A DNA stretch of 64,000 nucleotides from CADEDV01 sp964596345 (GTDB taxonomy: Bacteria > Bacteroidota > Bacteroidia > Chitinophagales > Chitinophagaceae): NCBI GenBank assembly GCA_964596345.1, contig CAZQSZ010000001.1:186001-250000 (forward strand), written 5' to 3'. The notes below the pieces were generated by a model. It was not told the origin of the DNA, searched no databases, and saw only the letters and a list, made by a program, of their open reading frames with translations. This document shows positions 8,675 through 16,742 of the stretch, one piece after another (within the stretch, counting starts at the first letter, position 1; every line of letters begins with the position of its first letter). The position numbers were made by a program, and so were the translations under genes.

Positions 8675-8925
8675 TACTTTTTGGCATTGCCCCAAAAAGT
8701 AACAAAAAGGTCTATGTAAAACGAATGCCTCCGGCCGTTTTACCGGCCCACCCACTTATGTTGTGACGGGCAGCGGAAATATAGTTTGCATGCGTATGGT
8801 GATCGGCAAGGTGGTGGATGCAAAGGCGTGGAATATGGCAACTCCGGTGGCGCTGTATTCCGCCTGGATGTCTTTACAGCAGTGAGTGGTTGCTGGCAAG
8901 ACGGAACAATGCGCTGGGAATGTCT
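8675..8925 (+). repeat. intergenic repeat element, copy B
   Basis: Opens with a 10-base perfect hairpin (TACTTTTTGG / CCAAAAAGTA), different in sequence from the hairpin of copy A but in the same position, followed by the block shared with copy A. Change of both hairpin arms while pairing is kept suggests that the structure matters. Confidence 0.65.
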
Positions 8926-9003
8926 TTTAGTTCGGGGTCTTTGTTTCTATTCGGGTAATTCGAACAACGGAGTCTTGTCATGCCGAGGCACGAGGCATCT
9001 GAC

Positions 9004-9390
9004 TTATTGGTTAGGATTTAATATACTTGTTTCGTAACCTAATTCATGGAGATAAACTATTCCATCCTGTATCGCCATTTTATTGGTACCGGTCCAGCCC
9101 TTTTCAATTCCTTTTAAAATCAATTCCCTTATATTTTTAGGTTCATTGATGTTCATTTTTTCTGCTATGTTCTTTTTGGTGTTAAATAATTCAATACCTG
9201 TGTTTAAAAGCTGCCCTGAATAATAGTGATCGGGGGTTAAAAATTCTACTATTAAAGGTGTTTTCTTTTGACCAGCCAGGAATATTCTAACTCTAAGTGT
9301 ATTGTTTTGGGTTGCTGCGTGAAAAGTAGTGGAAGTTATATACAGGTATTTTACCTGCTCAATAGTGATTTTTCTTAGTTTGTTTTTCAA
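9004..9390 (-). CDS. hypothetical protein between the DUF1801 copies
   Basis: A 128-residue protein of mixed alpha/beta character, with IEQVKYLYITSTTFHAATQN near the start and a C-terminal half that contains MNINEPKNIRELILKGIEKG. I do not recognise a family. Its start is TTG, 10 bases after the stop of DUF1801 copy 2, with no ATG before the middle of the protein, so the start is uncertain. Its base composition is more AT-rich than the DUF1801 genes on both sides. Position suggests it was inserted with, or after, the duplication. Confidence 0.6.
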   Translation of the reverse strand: MKNKLRKITIEQVKYLYITSTTFHAATQNNTLRVRIFLAGQKKTPLIVEFLTPDHYYSGQLLNTGIELFNTKKNIAEKMNINEPKNIRELILKGIEKGWTGTNKMAIQDGIVYLHELGYETSILNPNQ

Positions 9391-9400
9391 GCTGATGTAT

Positions 9401-9823
9401 TTATTTCCCCGGGTACTTTGCTTTATAATGCTTTACCGAACCGGCGACTAATTTTTTTAATACGGGCACCTGGATGTCTTCTAGCTTTTTGATATACACA
9501 CAGGCTTTGGCCGCTTTGTGTTTGCCAAAGGCTTTCAGCAGTTCTGCTTTGCCTTCAAAGTTGGCAATGTATAAAGCGAACTCATTTTTGCGGGGCGAGA
9601 AGCCCACCATCGGTGCATCACCCTCGTGGCCGCTGTCGTACACATAATGATAACTGCCGAAACCGATGATCGCCGGTCCCCACATCTTTGCCGGGTAACC
9701 GGATTGTTGTTCCATGACCGCAATAATACCGAGACAATCGGCCTGTCTTGCTTTATCAACTTTTTTTATAAATGCAGTAACACTGTTGCTGGTTTCGGTG
9801 GTCTTTGGTTTTGCTGTTGCCAT
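9401..9823 (-). CDS. DUF1801 domain protein, copy 2
   Basis: A 140-residue near twin of the gene 1.3 kb to the left, with the same MWGPAIIGFGSYHYVY and MVGFSPRKNEFALYI motifs. The few differences lie mostly in the N-terminal tail and in one helix (EGKAELLKAF). The upstream 70 bases resemble those of copy 1 (both contain GGTTGAATGGAGT and TATCTAAG), so the promoter was duplicated too. The two may be redundant or under slow divergence; function unknown. Confidence 0.88.
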   Translation of the reverse strand: MATAKPKTTETSNSVTAFIKKVDKARQADCLGIIAVMEQQSGYPAKMWGPAIIGFGSYHYVYDSGHEGDAPMVGFSPRKNEFALYIANFEGKAELLKAFGKHKAAKACVYIKKLEDIQVPVLKKLVAGSVKHYKAKYPGK

Positions 9824-9900
9824 ATAGTTGGTTGAATGGAGTTGAGGGATTGTATCTAAGTTATGCTTTTACCCGAAAAGCAGGAAGACTGTGACCCATC

Positions 9901-10290
9901 TTATTTATCCTGTTTGGATATACCACTACCAAAAAAATATTCCAGCAGCAGGATCGTGATGACACCGAGTGTATACGCCAGCAGGTCCAGCCACTCGAAA
10001 CCATACCCGATAACGGTCCTGGCAAGGAGATTATCCGCCAGCCCCAGCCGGTCAACAAGATGAAAGTATTGTAACAACTCGATGAGGTAAGCGAACAGTA
10101 AAACAGCTATGGCTATTTTCAACGGGGAGGCGTTGATAAAAGTCCGCACAGCACAATAGATCAGCATTACCACCAGGTAATCGCCAAAGTAAGGACGGAC
10201 GAAATTGTCATGCACATACAGGGCGATCAACACTTCAATCACAAACAAGAAGAGAGTGAGCAGGAAGAACCGGGAGTTGAACCTAAACAT
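9901..10290 (-). CDS. DUF2809 family membrane protein
   Basis: A 129-residue inner-membrane protein with about four hydrophobic helices. RPYFGDYLVVMLIYC (near 33-47) and the LLAYTLGV segment near the end are typical of DUF2809 proteins, a small VanZ-like group with no proven activity. Gene order suggests co-transcription with the double GNAT protein gene lying upstream, nine bases away. No catalytic residues are evident. Confidence 0.8.
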   Translation of the reverse strand: MFRFNSRFFLLTLFLFVIEVLIALYVHDNFVRPYFGDYLVVMLIYCAVRTFINASPLKIAIAVLLFAYLIELLQYFHLVDRLGLADNLLARTVIGYGFEWLDLLAYTLGVITILLLEYFFGSGISKQDK

Positions 10291-10299
10291 GTTGTTGTA

Positions 10300-11328
10300 T
10301 TAACGGAAGCACAGCAGCATCCGGTGATTGGGATTGGAATGAGTTGCTGAAATCTGGAAATCATGACTGCCGTTGATCACAAAGCCGGCCTGCTGGTAAA
10401 ACTGCACCGCCCGCCGGTTGTCTTTCCATACATAGAGCCAGGCACCTGCCTGCTTATTTTCTTTCATGAGGTTAACGTTGAATGCGAACAACGCAGTGCC
10501 GAGTTGCAGCTTGTAAAACGCTTTGAGCAAATACAGTCGTTCCAGTTTGCAAATATTTTGTTCCGGGCTTTCGGGGTACGGGGCATTGAAAATGATCCTG
10601 GAGTAACCGGCCGGTTGTTCCTGGTAATACAGGATGTGATAGATATTATTGGGGTCCTGCAATTCCTGTTGCAAGACAGCGGGGTTATATTTCTCCTCCA
10701 CGTAAGCCTGTATATCGGCGGCGGGGGCACTGTGGCCATGTGATTCGGTAAAGGAAGCTGCAGCAATAGCCGCCAGCAGTGGGGCATCTTCTTCCGTTGC
10801 TTTGCGGATGGAGACCAGGTCTTTCCGCTCCAGCCGCCAGCAAATATTATCGGGTGTTTGATTACTGATGCGGAAATGATTTCGTTGCAATACTTTTTGC
10901 GAAGCCGTATTGCCCGGATCGGTTTCGGCCAATACGGCTTTGATATTTTTTTGTGTAAAGGCCCAGCGGACCAACCCGGCCACGGCTTCGGTCATTAACC
11001 CTCTGCCCTGGTAAGCGGGGTAAGTGCCATAGCCGATCTCCACTTCGCCATTAGCATCAGGTTCGCCTTTGCAATAAAGATCTGCCACGATGGTTTTGGT
11101 GCTGGTATCAATAACGATCCAGATGGTATGGAACCCATACCGTTCACCCGCCCGGGTAACAGCGGGGATAATCCTTTCGGCGATCTTGTTTTTTACCCGT
11201 TCCGTTAGCTCCCGGCTGCCGCTGGCCAGCCCCAGCTCCTGTTCCAGTTGCCGGTTGTCCTGTATATATATTACCAGCTCCGGGGCCGTGAGCGGATGCA
11301 GTGTTAATTTGGTGGTGGTAAGGTTCAT
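10300..11328 (-). CDS. tandem GNAT acetyltransferase (two domains in one chain)
   Basis: About 342 residues with two GNAT folds. The first resembles RimJ/RimL-type enzymes: VEIGYGTYPAYQGRGLMTEA is its acetyl-CoA motif and AETDPGNTASQKVLQRNHF its distal part. The second begins at VSIRKATEEDAPLLAAI and has LERLYLLKAFYKLQLGTALF and RRAVQFYQQAGFV. GNAT enzymes move an acetyl group from acetyl-CoA to an amine. The ATG chosen here begins MNLTTTKLTL, directly ahead of the first domain; an upstream TTG would add 23 residues with no domain sense. Substrates are unknown. It overlaps nothing and is followed by the DUF2809 gene. Confidence 0.85.
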   Translation of the reverse strand: MNLTTTKLTLHPLTAPELVIYIQDNRQLEQELGLASGSRELTERVKNKIAERIIPAVTRAGERYGFHTIWIVIDTSTKTIVADLYCKGEPDANGEVEIGYGTYPAYQGRGLMTEAVAGLVRWAFTQKNIKAVLAETDPGNTASQKVLQRNHFRISNQTPDNICWRLERKDLVSIRKATEEDAPLLAAIAAASFTESHGHSAPAADIQAYVEEKYNPAVLQQELQDPNNIYHILYYQEQPAGYSRIIFNAPYPESPEQNICKLERLYLLKAFYKLQLGTALFAFNVNLMKENKQAGAWLYVWKDNRRAVQFYQQAGFVINGSHDFQISATHSNPNHRMLLCFR

Positions 11329-11410
11329 GTAAAACGACAGCGGTTGGGCCGGGCTTGAAGATAATAACAAATGGGAAGATGGATAGTAGCATAGCAATCG
11401 CCAAAGGTAA

Positions 11411-11450
11411 AATAGTAAAGCTGTGAAAGGGGAAGTTTCGCAGAGGGTTA
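11411..11450 (-). repeat. hairpin repeat, copy 1
   Basis: Plus strand reads AATAGTAAAGCTGTGAAAGG then GGAAGTTTCGCAGAGGGTTA. It overlaps the stop codon of the TraB/Tiki-like gene. The arms CTGTGAA and TTCGCAG pair imperfectly around GGAAGT. Confidence 0.6.
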
Positions 11451-12110
11451 CAAAAGTGGTTTATAAAATGTCCAATTCAATTTTAAAGATTCTTGTGTCT
11501 TATATTTTTCTATTTTTTCAATAAGTGTTTTTTGGTGCCCTGAGCCAATAAAAAAAATTGCTTTGTTATATTGATTTTCTTTACTGTAGTTATAAATATT
11601 TTTAAGCATTTCAGCTTCTCTTATATCCTGCTCTTCATAAAATAATTTTCGAATACGTATTAGCTGATTTCTATTTATACTCATATTTATTAAACCTTCT
11701 TCCAGTAACATTTTCTCTTCAAATAATTCCATGCATTTTTTACTATTTAGAAAAGCAAAGCCATCTTGCACTGTCATTTTGATTTGCTCTTCTTCCAGCT
11801 CTCTATAAAAGTGGTATTGTTTACAAAAATTAAACACATGGTTAATCTCATTTCCTTTCAAATTTTGAGTTAGATTAATATCTACGGGAATAAGGCAAAT
11901 GTTATGATTAAGCAGGTATCTTTTGATAGATCCTATTTCAGGGGGCTCATTAGGCTGCTCAGGACTTTTATATACTATATCAGATAAATCGGTTGGCAAC
12001 TCTTCAAAAATTACTTCCGGCCTTATAGCATCTATGATTTTATGTAATTCATCAGCATTACATTTTCCAAGATTGGAATGGTGTGTAAAAACAATTGTTA
12101 TATTATACAT
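11448..12110 (-). CDS. TraB/PrgY/Tiki-like hypothetical protein
   Basis: About 220 residues from the ATG giving MYNITIVFTHHSNLGK; a TTG 13 codons upstream is less likely. IIDAIRPEVIFEELP (near 30-44) is like the 'xxIxxxRPDxVxxEL' segment of TraB/PrgY/Tiki superfamily proteins, and REAEMLKNIYNYS followed by KAIFFIGSGHQKTLIEKI (near 175-205) fits the family's RE..M..NI and GxGH motifs. Members are metal-dependent proteases or pheromone-binding proteins; activity here is only inferred. There is no signal peptide or membrane anchor, so it is probably cytosolic. The gene is markedly AT-rich against its neighbours and has hairpin repeats on both sides. Confidence 0.65.
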   Translation of the reverse strand: MYNITIVFTHHSNLGKCNADELHKIIDAIRPEVIFEELPTDLSDIVYKSPEQPNEPPEIGSIKRYLLNHNICLIPVDINLTQNLKGNEINHVFNFCKQYHFYRELEEEQIKMTVQDGFAFLNSKKCMELFEEKMLLEEGLINMSINRNQLIRIRKLFYEEQDIREAEMLKNIYNYSKENQYNKAIFFIGSGHQKTLIEKIEKYKTQESLKLNWTFYKPLL

Positions 12111-12269
12111 ATAGTAGTCTTCAATTTTTTGTTTGCTAAAGCTAGCCAACTATAATAATTGTTGAAAATTTTAGGCCACAAGCCTTGGGCTAAATAAAGA
12201 AGGTTCATTTAGGATAAGATTTAGAACAAATGCTTGGTGTGAGAATGAAGAAAAAATGGACAAAGACGA

Positions 12270-12310
12270 AATAGTGAAGCTGCGAACGTGGAAGTTTCGC
12301 AGGCTGGTTA
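12270..12310 (-). repeat. hairpin repeat, copy 2
   Basis: The best-formed copy: CTGCGAA and TTCGCAG pair perfectly over seven bases around CGTGGAAGT. It ends nine bases from the stop codon of the anchored hypothetical gene. Confidence 0.7.
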
Positions 12311-12318
12311 ATTAAAAA

Positions 12319-12804
12319 TTACCCCATATAATTAAAGGCTGGCGAAGTAATGTCTTGTGCGTCAAACTCATGCCCGTTTATTCTTATTTGATGTAATTTT
12401 TTTCCAAGGGTATAATTAATAATTACGTAAAAAGTTTCTTCTATTGGTAACCTAGCATACCCTATAGACGGTCTTAACTTAAATTGTAAGCATTTCACCT
12501 GCTTTGATTCGATCACACCGGCTGGGGGTACATTATAGCCTTCGAATACTAGATCGTGGCTTTTTTGCCCATCAAAATAAACGGCAGATATGTTGTTTAT
12601 GATTTTATTATTACCTGAGGTGTTTATAAACTGGATATCTAAATCAAATTGTGTTATGTTATTCTGGAAATCATTTGTATGATAATAACTTGCCTTAAGA
12701 CTATAATTATCTATTTTAATTTTGCCTCTTTTGAGTAATAATTCCAACAGAAAAACTATTAGTCCCCCACCAATTCCTGTTACTATAAGCATTAATTTGT
12801 CCAT
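12319..12804 (-). CDS. anchored hypothetical protein
   Basis: About 161 residues. A single hydrophobic helix at the N-terminus (MLIVTGIGGGLIVFLLELLL) is followed by KRGKIKID and a region of alternating strands rich in Asn, Ile and Tyr, ending SPAFNYMG. The topology looks like one membrane helix with a beta-sandwich-like domain. I do not recognise a family. The ATG chosen gives MDKLMLIV; a TTG 15 codons upstream would add a polar leader. AT-rich, flanked by the same hairpin repeats as the gene downstream, consistent with an acquired unit. Confidence 0.65.
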   Translation of the reverse strand: MDKLMLIVTGIGGGLIVFLLELLLKRGKIKIDNYSLKASYYHTNDFQNNITQFDLDIQFINTSGNNKIINNISAVYFDGQKSHDLVFEGYNVPPAGVIESKQVKCLQFKLRPSIGYARLPIEETFYVIINYTLGKKLHQIRINGHEFDAQDITSPAFNYMG

Positions 12805-12930
12805 ATGAAAAGGTGTTATTTCTCTTAAATACCCCTTGACGTGGGGCAATTGATGCTAAGATAACAATATCTTCTATGCTTATAAAGCGAATGGCGGGGT
12901 AAGCTCGAGATAAATCAAAATGTGTCGGTA

Positions 12931-12969
12931 AATAATAACTGAGAAATGGAAAGTCTCGCAGAAGTGGTT
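12931..12969 (-). repeat. hairpin repeat, copy 3
   Basis: A diverged copy (AATAATAACTGAGAAATGGA then AAGTCTCGCAGAAGTGGTT). It keeps CAG ends and spacing, lies 48 bases past the stop of the nuclease-like gene, and separates that gene from the anchored hypothetical. Confidence 0.5.
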
Positions 12970-13016
12970 TTGATTCTCTGAATGACGTTGAACACCGAGG
13001 ATAACCGGGGGTACTA

Positions 13017-14015
13017 TCAAAATAGTTCAATCTGTTTGGCTGATTCGTCAACACAGTTTTCAATATAATAATCAAGAATATTTCCTTCTTTATAACTCAA
13101 TATGTATTGAAAAGAACCATCGCTTCTATTAACCCAATTTACTTCTCCTATTGAAGACAATTTGTCTATAGCATTTCTAACCCAATCTTGCTTGGGATTT
13201 TCAGGTTGGCCATAAGTATTATCAGTATTTTGTAAACTCTGGAAAGAGTATGCGGTTCTTAGTAAATGAGTAATTTCTTTTACTGAAGTATCTATTATAA
13301 CTTTTTGCTTCTTTGTGAGCTTTTTGAATGTACCCTCCCCCTTTGATTTATCAAGAATGCACAAATAAATTAAATACATCAGAAAGGAAACATGAGGCTC
13401 TGTGTCATAAATTTGGATTCTAGAATAGTATGTGACATATACTTCCATCGGTACTTCTAGGCCTTTGTATATTCTTTCGTGAACCGTTTTCTCACTAAGA
13501 GTTCCAAGTTCAATTCGAAAATGAAAATATTCCTTCCCTTGGCTTGAACGATTAAATTCAACAATAATAAAATTATTAGTTGGCTTTAGGTCCTGTTTGA
13601 GAGTTTTGTTAAAATAATCAACCACGTCTCTTGATCGTGATTGGTGTACTAATAAAACAATATCATATTCGTTTACTTTCCCATTAATTGTTGGCCACCC
13701 AAAGGTTGAGTTACAGTATTTGTAAATCTGTTCAAATACTTCTTCCCAATGTTTTTTATCGGCCGGAAATGAGTATTTTACTTCTCCTATAACACCATTT
13801 GTATTTGAAATTACTAACCCAAAATCAGGAGTACAAAAAATCTCTTTTTTAGTATCAGAAAATAATTTCCTGCCTTGAAAGATAACTACATCTTTTTGAG
13901 CTTTTCTAAGTTGAAATTTATACTCATTTAAAAAACCAATGATAGCATAAACAGTGTTTAGATACTCATCATTTTTATTCTTAATATCCTGAATTAATAA
14001 TGCTTTAGATTTCAT
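13017..14015 (-). CDS. PD-(D/E)XK nuclease-like protein of a two-gene unit
   Basis: A 332-residue cytosolic protein. TPDFGLV (Pro63-Asp64) followed 14 residues later by GEVKYSFP (Glu78, Lys80) and then a helix with EEVFEQIYKYC gives the PD-(D/E)XK signature of restriction-type nucleases; YDIVLLVHQSRSRDVV would be the next core strand. The C-terminal 90 residues (DWVRNAIDKLSSIGEVNW and RSDGSFQYILSY) look like a winged-helix. The gene overlaps the 355-residue gene upstream by 11 bases, so the two are translated together. Very AT-rich. No specific nuclease family is recognised; a defence or DNA-processing role is inferred from fold, overlap and island context. Confidence 0.65.
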   Translation of the reverse strand: MKSKALLIQDIKNKNDEYLNTVYAIIGFLNEYKFQLRKAQKDVVIFQGRKLFSDTKKEIFCTPDFGLVISNTNGVIGEVKYSFPADKKHWEEVFEQIYKYCNSTFGWPTINGKVNEYDIVLLVHQSRSRDVVDYFNKTLKQDLKPTNNFIIVEFNRSSQGKEYFHFRIELGTLSEKTVHERIYKGLEVPMEVYVTYYSRIQIYDTEPHVSFLMYLIYLCILDKSKGEGTFKKLTKKQKVIIDTSVKEITHLLRTAYSFQSLQNTDNTYGQPENPKQDWVRNAIDKLSSIGEVNWVNRSDGSFQYILSYKEGNILDYYIENCVDESAKQIELF

Positions 14016-15072
14016 AATTTTTTATTTCGCCTTCTGCATAATTGTCGAAAATGTGATTCACTAATCTTTTTAAGCTAATAATAGAACATCTTAATTGTGG
14101 TGCAATTAGGATGCGCTTAGAGTTAAGTATCCACAAATCAAACGAACTTGCATCCATATAATCAATAATCGATAAATGAACATAGGGATTACCATGTAAG
14201 ACAGATACTGATGAATCTTTTAAGGTTGAAATTGTCTCAATAAATTTTTTATTATTTGAGATTTCCTTAAATATTTCTGATTCGTATTCTATTGCGAGTG
14301 GCCTTATGCTTAAATCTTCAGAATCCCTCCGGCTTCTATTTTGAAATAATTTAATATACTTATCGATTAAATTACATGTTGGAATTATTAATGAGTCATA
14401 GACTCGAATAAAGTTTTTTTCAGCTCTTACAACACCTCTCCTATCTATAAATGTAGTAGATATGTTTTTTTCATGTCGGTAAGATTTAAACCGAATAGAT
14501 TTAAACCATCCATTATTCTCCTTCAACCAAGTGTTAGCGTCGTCTAGGCTTGAATTATTCCAAGTCAGAGTTGACATTGTTTTTTCTTCAAGGTATCGAA
14601 CCCGCTGAGAAGCTTGAATTATTTTTACACTTGTTATTGAGTTTAAAGCCTGATACTCTTCAATAAGATTTATTAATTCCTTGCTTTTTATAAAGGGTAA
14701 AATAATTTCTGAATAAAATGATTTAACAAAAGGTCTCAAGTGTCTATGAAAAAAATCTCCTTCCTCTATTGTAAACAATAAATAAGTAAACTCATATTCA
14801 GGTAGTTTGTGAAGAAGGAAATTTCCGGAAGAGATTATTTTACCACTTTTTGCATCATGGCATTCAAGCTTATAAAGCGTACTTTCGTTTTTCTTTTTTA
14901 CTTTCTTTGCGAGTCTGTTTGCAAATACTCTTTGAGTAATGATTTTTTCTATGTCGACAATAGTTCCGAAAGGTATAACGCTAATAGTTTTCATTTCATT
15001 GTCAGAAATCTTGTCAAAGAAATCCAATAACTTATCGCTTCTAGGAAAATTTTCTAGACTTGAATTAAACAT
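14005..15072 (-). CDS. uncharacterised partner of the nuclease-like protein
   Basis: A 355-residue protein without signal peptide or membrane helix. Notable segments are VIPFGTIVDIEKIITQRVFA near 33-52, a charged helical middle, and a C-terminal LHGNPYVHLSIIDYMDASSF then DLWILNSKRILIAPQLRCS. The latter, with an HGNPY-x-H pattern and two acidic residues, looks like the most conserved part and could be a catalytic or sensor domain, but I cannot name it. It is the first gene of a two-gene unit with an 11-base overlap. AT content is as high as in its partner, which supports joint transfer. Confidence 0.6.
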   Translation of the reverse strand: MFNSSLENFPRSDKLLDFFDKISDNEMKTISVIPFGTIVDIEKIITQRVFANRLAKKVKKKNESTLYKLECHDAKSGKIISSGNFLLHKLPEYEFTYLLFTIEEGDFFHRHLRPFVKSFYSEIILPFIKSKELINLIEEYQALNSITSVKIIQASQRVRYLEEKTMSTLTWNNSSLDDANTWLKENNGWFKSIRFKSYRHEKNISTTFIDRRGVVRAEKNFIRVYDSLIIPTCNLIDKYIKLFQNRSRRDSEDLSIRPLAIEYESEIFKEISNNKKFIETISTLKDSSVSVLHGNPYVHLSIIDYMDASSFDLWILNSKRILIAPQLRCSIISLKRLVNHIFDNYAEGEIKNYEI

Positions 15073-15251
15073 ATTTTAAAAGTAAGCTTTCCTGTAATAT
15101 ATTCTGTATTGTTTTGTTGAATAGCGAACAGAGCGAACAGAATCATGAAGAGTACTAGCCTGAATCATATCCTTCGCATCTATACAGGCCATAGCAACAA
15201 ATAATGCCTAAAGAACCGAACGATGAACGGAGCGTCGCAACGAAAGATGCC

Positions 15252-15270
15252 CCCTTCGACAAGCTCAGGG
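15252..15270. repeat. REP-like element (CTTCGACAAGCTCAGGG type)
   Basis: CCCTTCGACAAGCTCAGGG, placed between the AT-rich island and the oxidoreductase gene. It shares its core, in opposite orientation, with the palindrome near 8.6 kb and may mark the right edge of the island. Confidence 0.65.
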
Positions 15271-15278
15271 TGGGGTCG

Positions 15279-16646
15279 TCACATCTTAATATCCACCACC
15301 TTTTTTTCCTTCCGGCTTTTTTCGGCGGCAAAGCCCATCACATGGCTTTCGATAGACGCATCAATGGTGGAAGTGAGCAGGGCCGGGTTTTGCTGGGAAA
15401 CGGCCTGCACCCAATCGGCCACGAGGCGCCAGTCGCCACCGCCATGGGTATCGCTGTTTTGTTTCCACTCGGTTACTTTGCCCGTGCGGAAATCCGTATG
15501 CGTGAAGGCAGACATATCACCCACGATATCGCCCATGCTGCCCATCACCCTGGTGCGGCGGCCTTCATAACTGGTAAAGGCTTCCATGGAGAAGGAAGCG
15601 GTGACATTATTGTCGAATAAGATATTCGTGGTGTAATGATCGGGCTGGTCGTTGTCCATGCGATAGACACAGCGGCCATAGTTGCTGGTCTTTAAATAGT
15701 TCATGATAGCATCGCCCTGCTGCGCTTTATCTTCCGGCAGGTCAAAATGGTGCAGCCAGCTTCGTTTTTCAAAATAGATGCGTTTGGCCGAATAAGGACA
15801 TTGCCCTTCAATGGCGCAACCATCCACGCAGCGGTCGGTGCTGCCGGCGGGTGCATTTTCTTTACGGAACCATTTGAGGTCGCCAAAAGCCTGTATGCTG
15901 TTGCAATTTTTATCGAGCATCCATTTTAAAATATCCAGGTCGTGGCAGGACTTGGCGAGGATGATCGGCGTGGTTTGTTTGCTGTTGTGCCAGTTGCCCC
16001 GCACATAGGAATGGCTCATGTGCACATGCATGATGGGTTCAAAATGCTGGATGCTGATGACTTCGCCAATGGAACCATTGTGCATGAGTTCTTTCAGCTT
16101 TACAAAATACGGCGCATAGCGCAGCACATGGCAAACGGCGACAATGCGGCCGTTCTTTTTGGCCAGGGCCAGGATATCCCGGCATTCCTGTTCGCTGGGC
16201 GAAATGGGTTTTTCGAGTAATACATCATAGCCCATTTTCAAGGCCGCCATGCAGGGACCATAATGGAGGTTATCCGGCGTGGAGATGATGACGGCATCGG
16301 CAAACTTGGGCCGCTTGAATACATCTTCCCAGGTATTGAAACGATTGGCTTCTTCGATCTTATGTTTTTTGGTATAGCGTTCATTGCGGATGGCAATGGG
16401 TTCGGCCACGCCAACAATATCTAATTGCTCGGGATACTGCACGGCATAGTTGCCATAGACATTGCCTCTTGATCCGGCACCGAGTGTGATAGCCGTCACC
16501 GCTTTGGCCGGTTTCCGGTGCAAAGGATTATCGGGTAAAATTATTTTTTCGCCTTTTTCGTTCGTGGCCCAGGAAGAAAGCGGCAGGGCAGTGGCGGACA
16601 GACCTAAGAATTTTAAAACATCACGGCGGGAGAATTGATTGGACAT
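15279..16646 (-). CDS. Tat-exported Gfo/Idh/MocA family oxidoreductase
   Basis: About 455 residues. The N-terminus MSNQFSRRDVLKFLGLSA carries a twin-arginine motif and a hydrophobic stretch, so the protein is folded in the cytosol and exported. The NAD(P)-binding part has TLGAGSRGNVYGNYA, and the Gfo/Idh signature VLLEKPISPSEQE lies near residue 145-157. A Cys-containing insert (DGCAIEGQCPYSA) is seen near 280. Members oxidise or epimerise sugars and related alcohols. An in-frame start 16 codons further upstream exists, but the RR motif and the neighbouring divergent start favour the ATG used. Substrate unknown. Confidence 0.88.
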   Translation of the reverse strand: MSNQFSRRDVLKFLGLSATALPLSSWATNEKGEKIILPDNPLHRKPAKAVTAITLGAGSRGNVYGNYAVQYPEQLDIVGVAEPIAIRNERYTKKHKIEEANRFNTWEDVFKRPKFADAVIISTPDNLHYGPCMAALKMGYDVLLEKPISPSEQECRDILALAKKNGRIVAVCHVLRYAPYFVKLKELMHNGSIGEVISIQHFEPIMHVHMSHSYVRGNWHNSKQTTPIILAKSCHDLDILKWMLDKNCNSIQAFGDLKWFRKENAPAGSTDRCVDGCAIEGQCPYSAKRIYFEKRSWLHHFDLPEDKAQQGDAIMNYLKTSNYGRCVYRMDNDQPDHYTTNILFDNNVTASFSMEAFTSYEGRRTRVMGSMGDIVGDMSAFTHTDFRTGKVTEWKQNSDTHGGGDWRLVADWVQAVSQQNPALLTSTIDASIESHVMGFAAEKSRKEKKVVDIKM

Positions 16647-16742
16647 GCGGATCGTTTTTAAATGAGCAGGATAATAATCATGCGAAAGGTACAAATATTT
16701 AACGCCTGTAATTTGATATATTCGAAAAATAATAACTGCTGT

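Larger units (their letters stand above)
8513..9003. other. 491-base noncoding region with REP-like palindrome and repeat copy B
   Basis: Holds the upstream region of DUF1801 copy 1, a REP-like palindrome, and the second copy of the intergenic repeat. Short plus-strand frames here are not credible genes. Confidence 0.6.

Noticed and set aside
15204..15620. Plus-strand frame opposite the end of the Gfo/Idh/MocA gene
   Set aside because: It overlaps a well-supported gene on the other strand and passes through the REP-like element without any domain.
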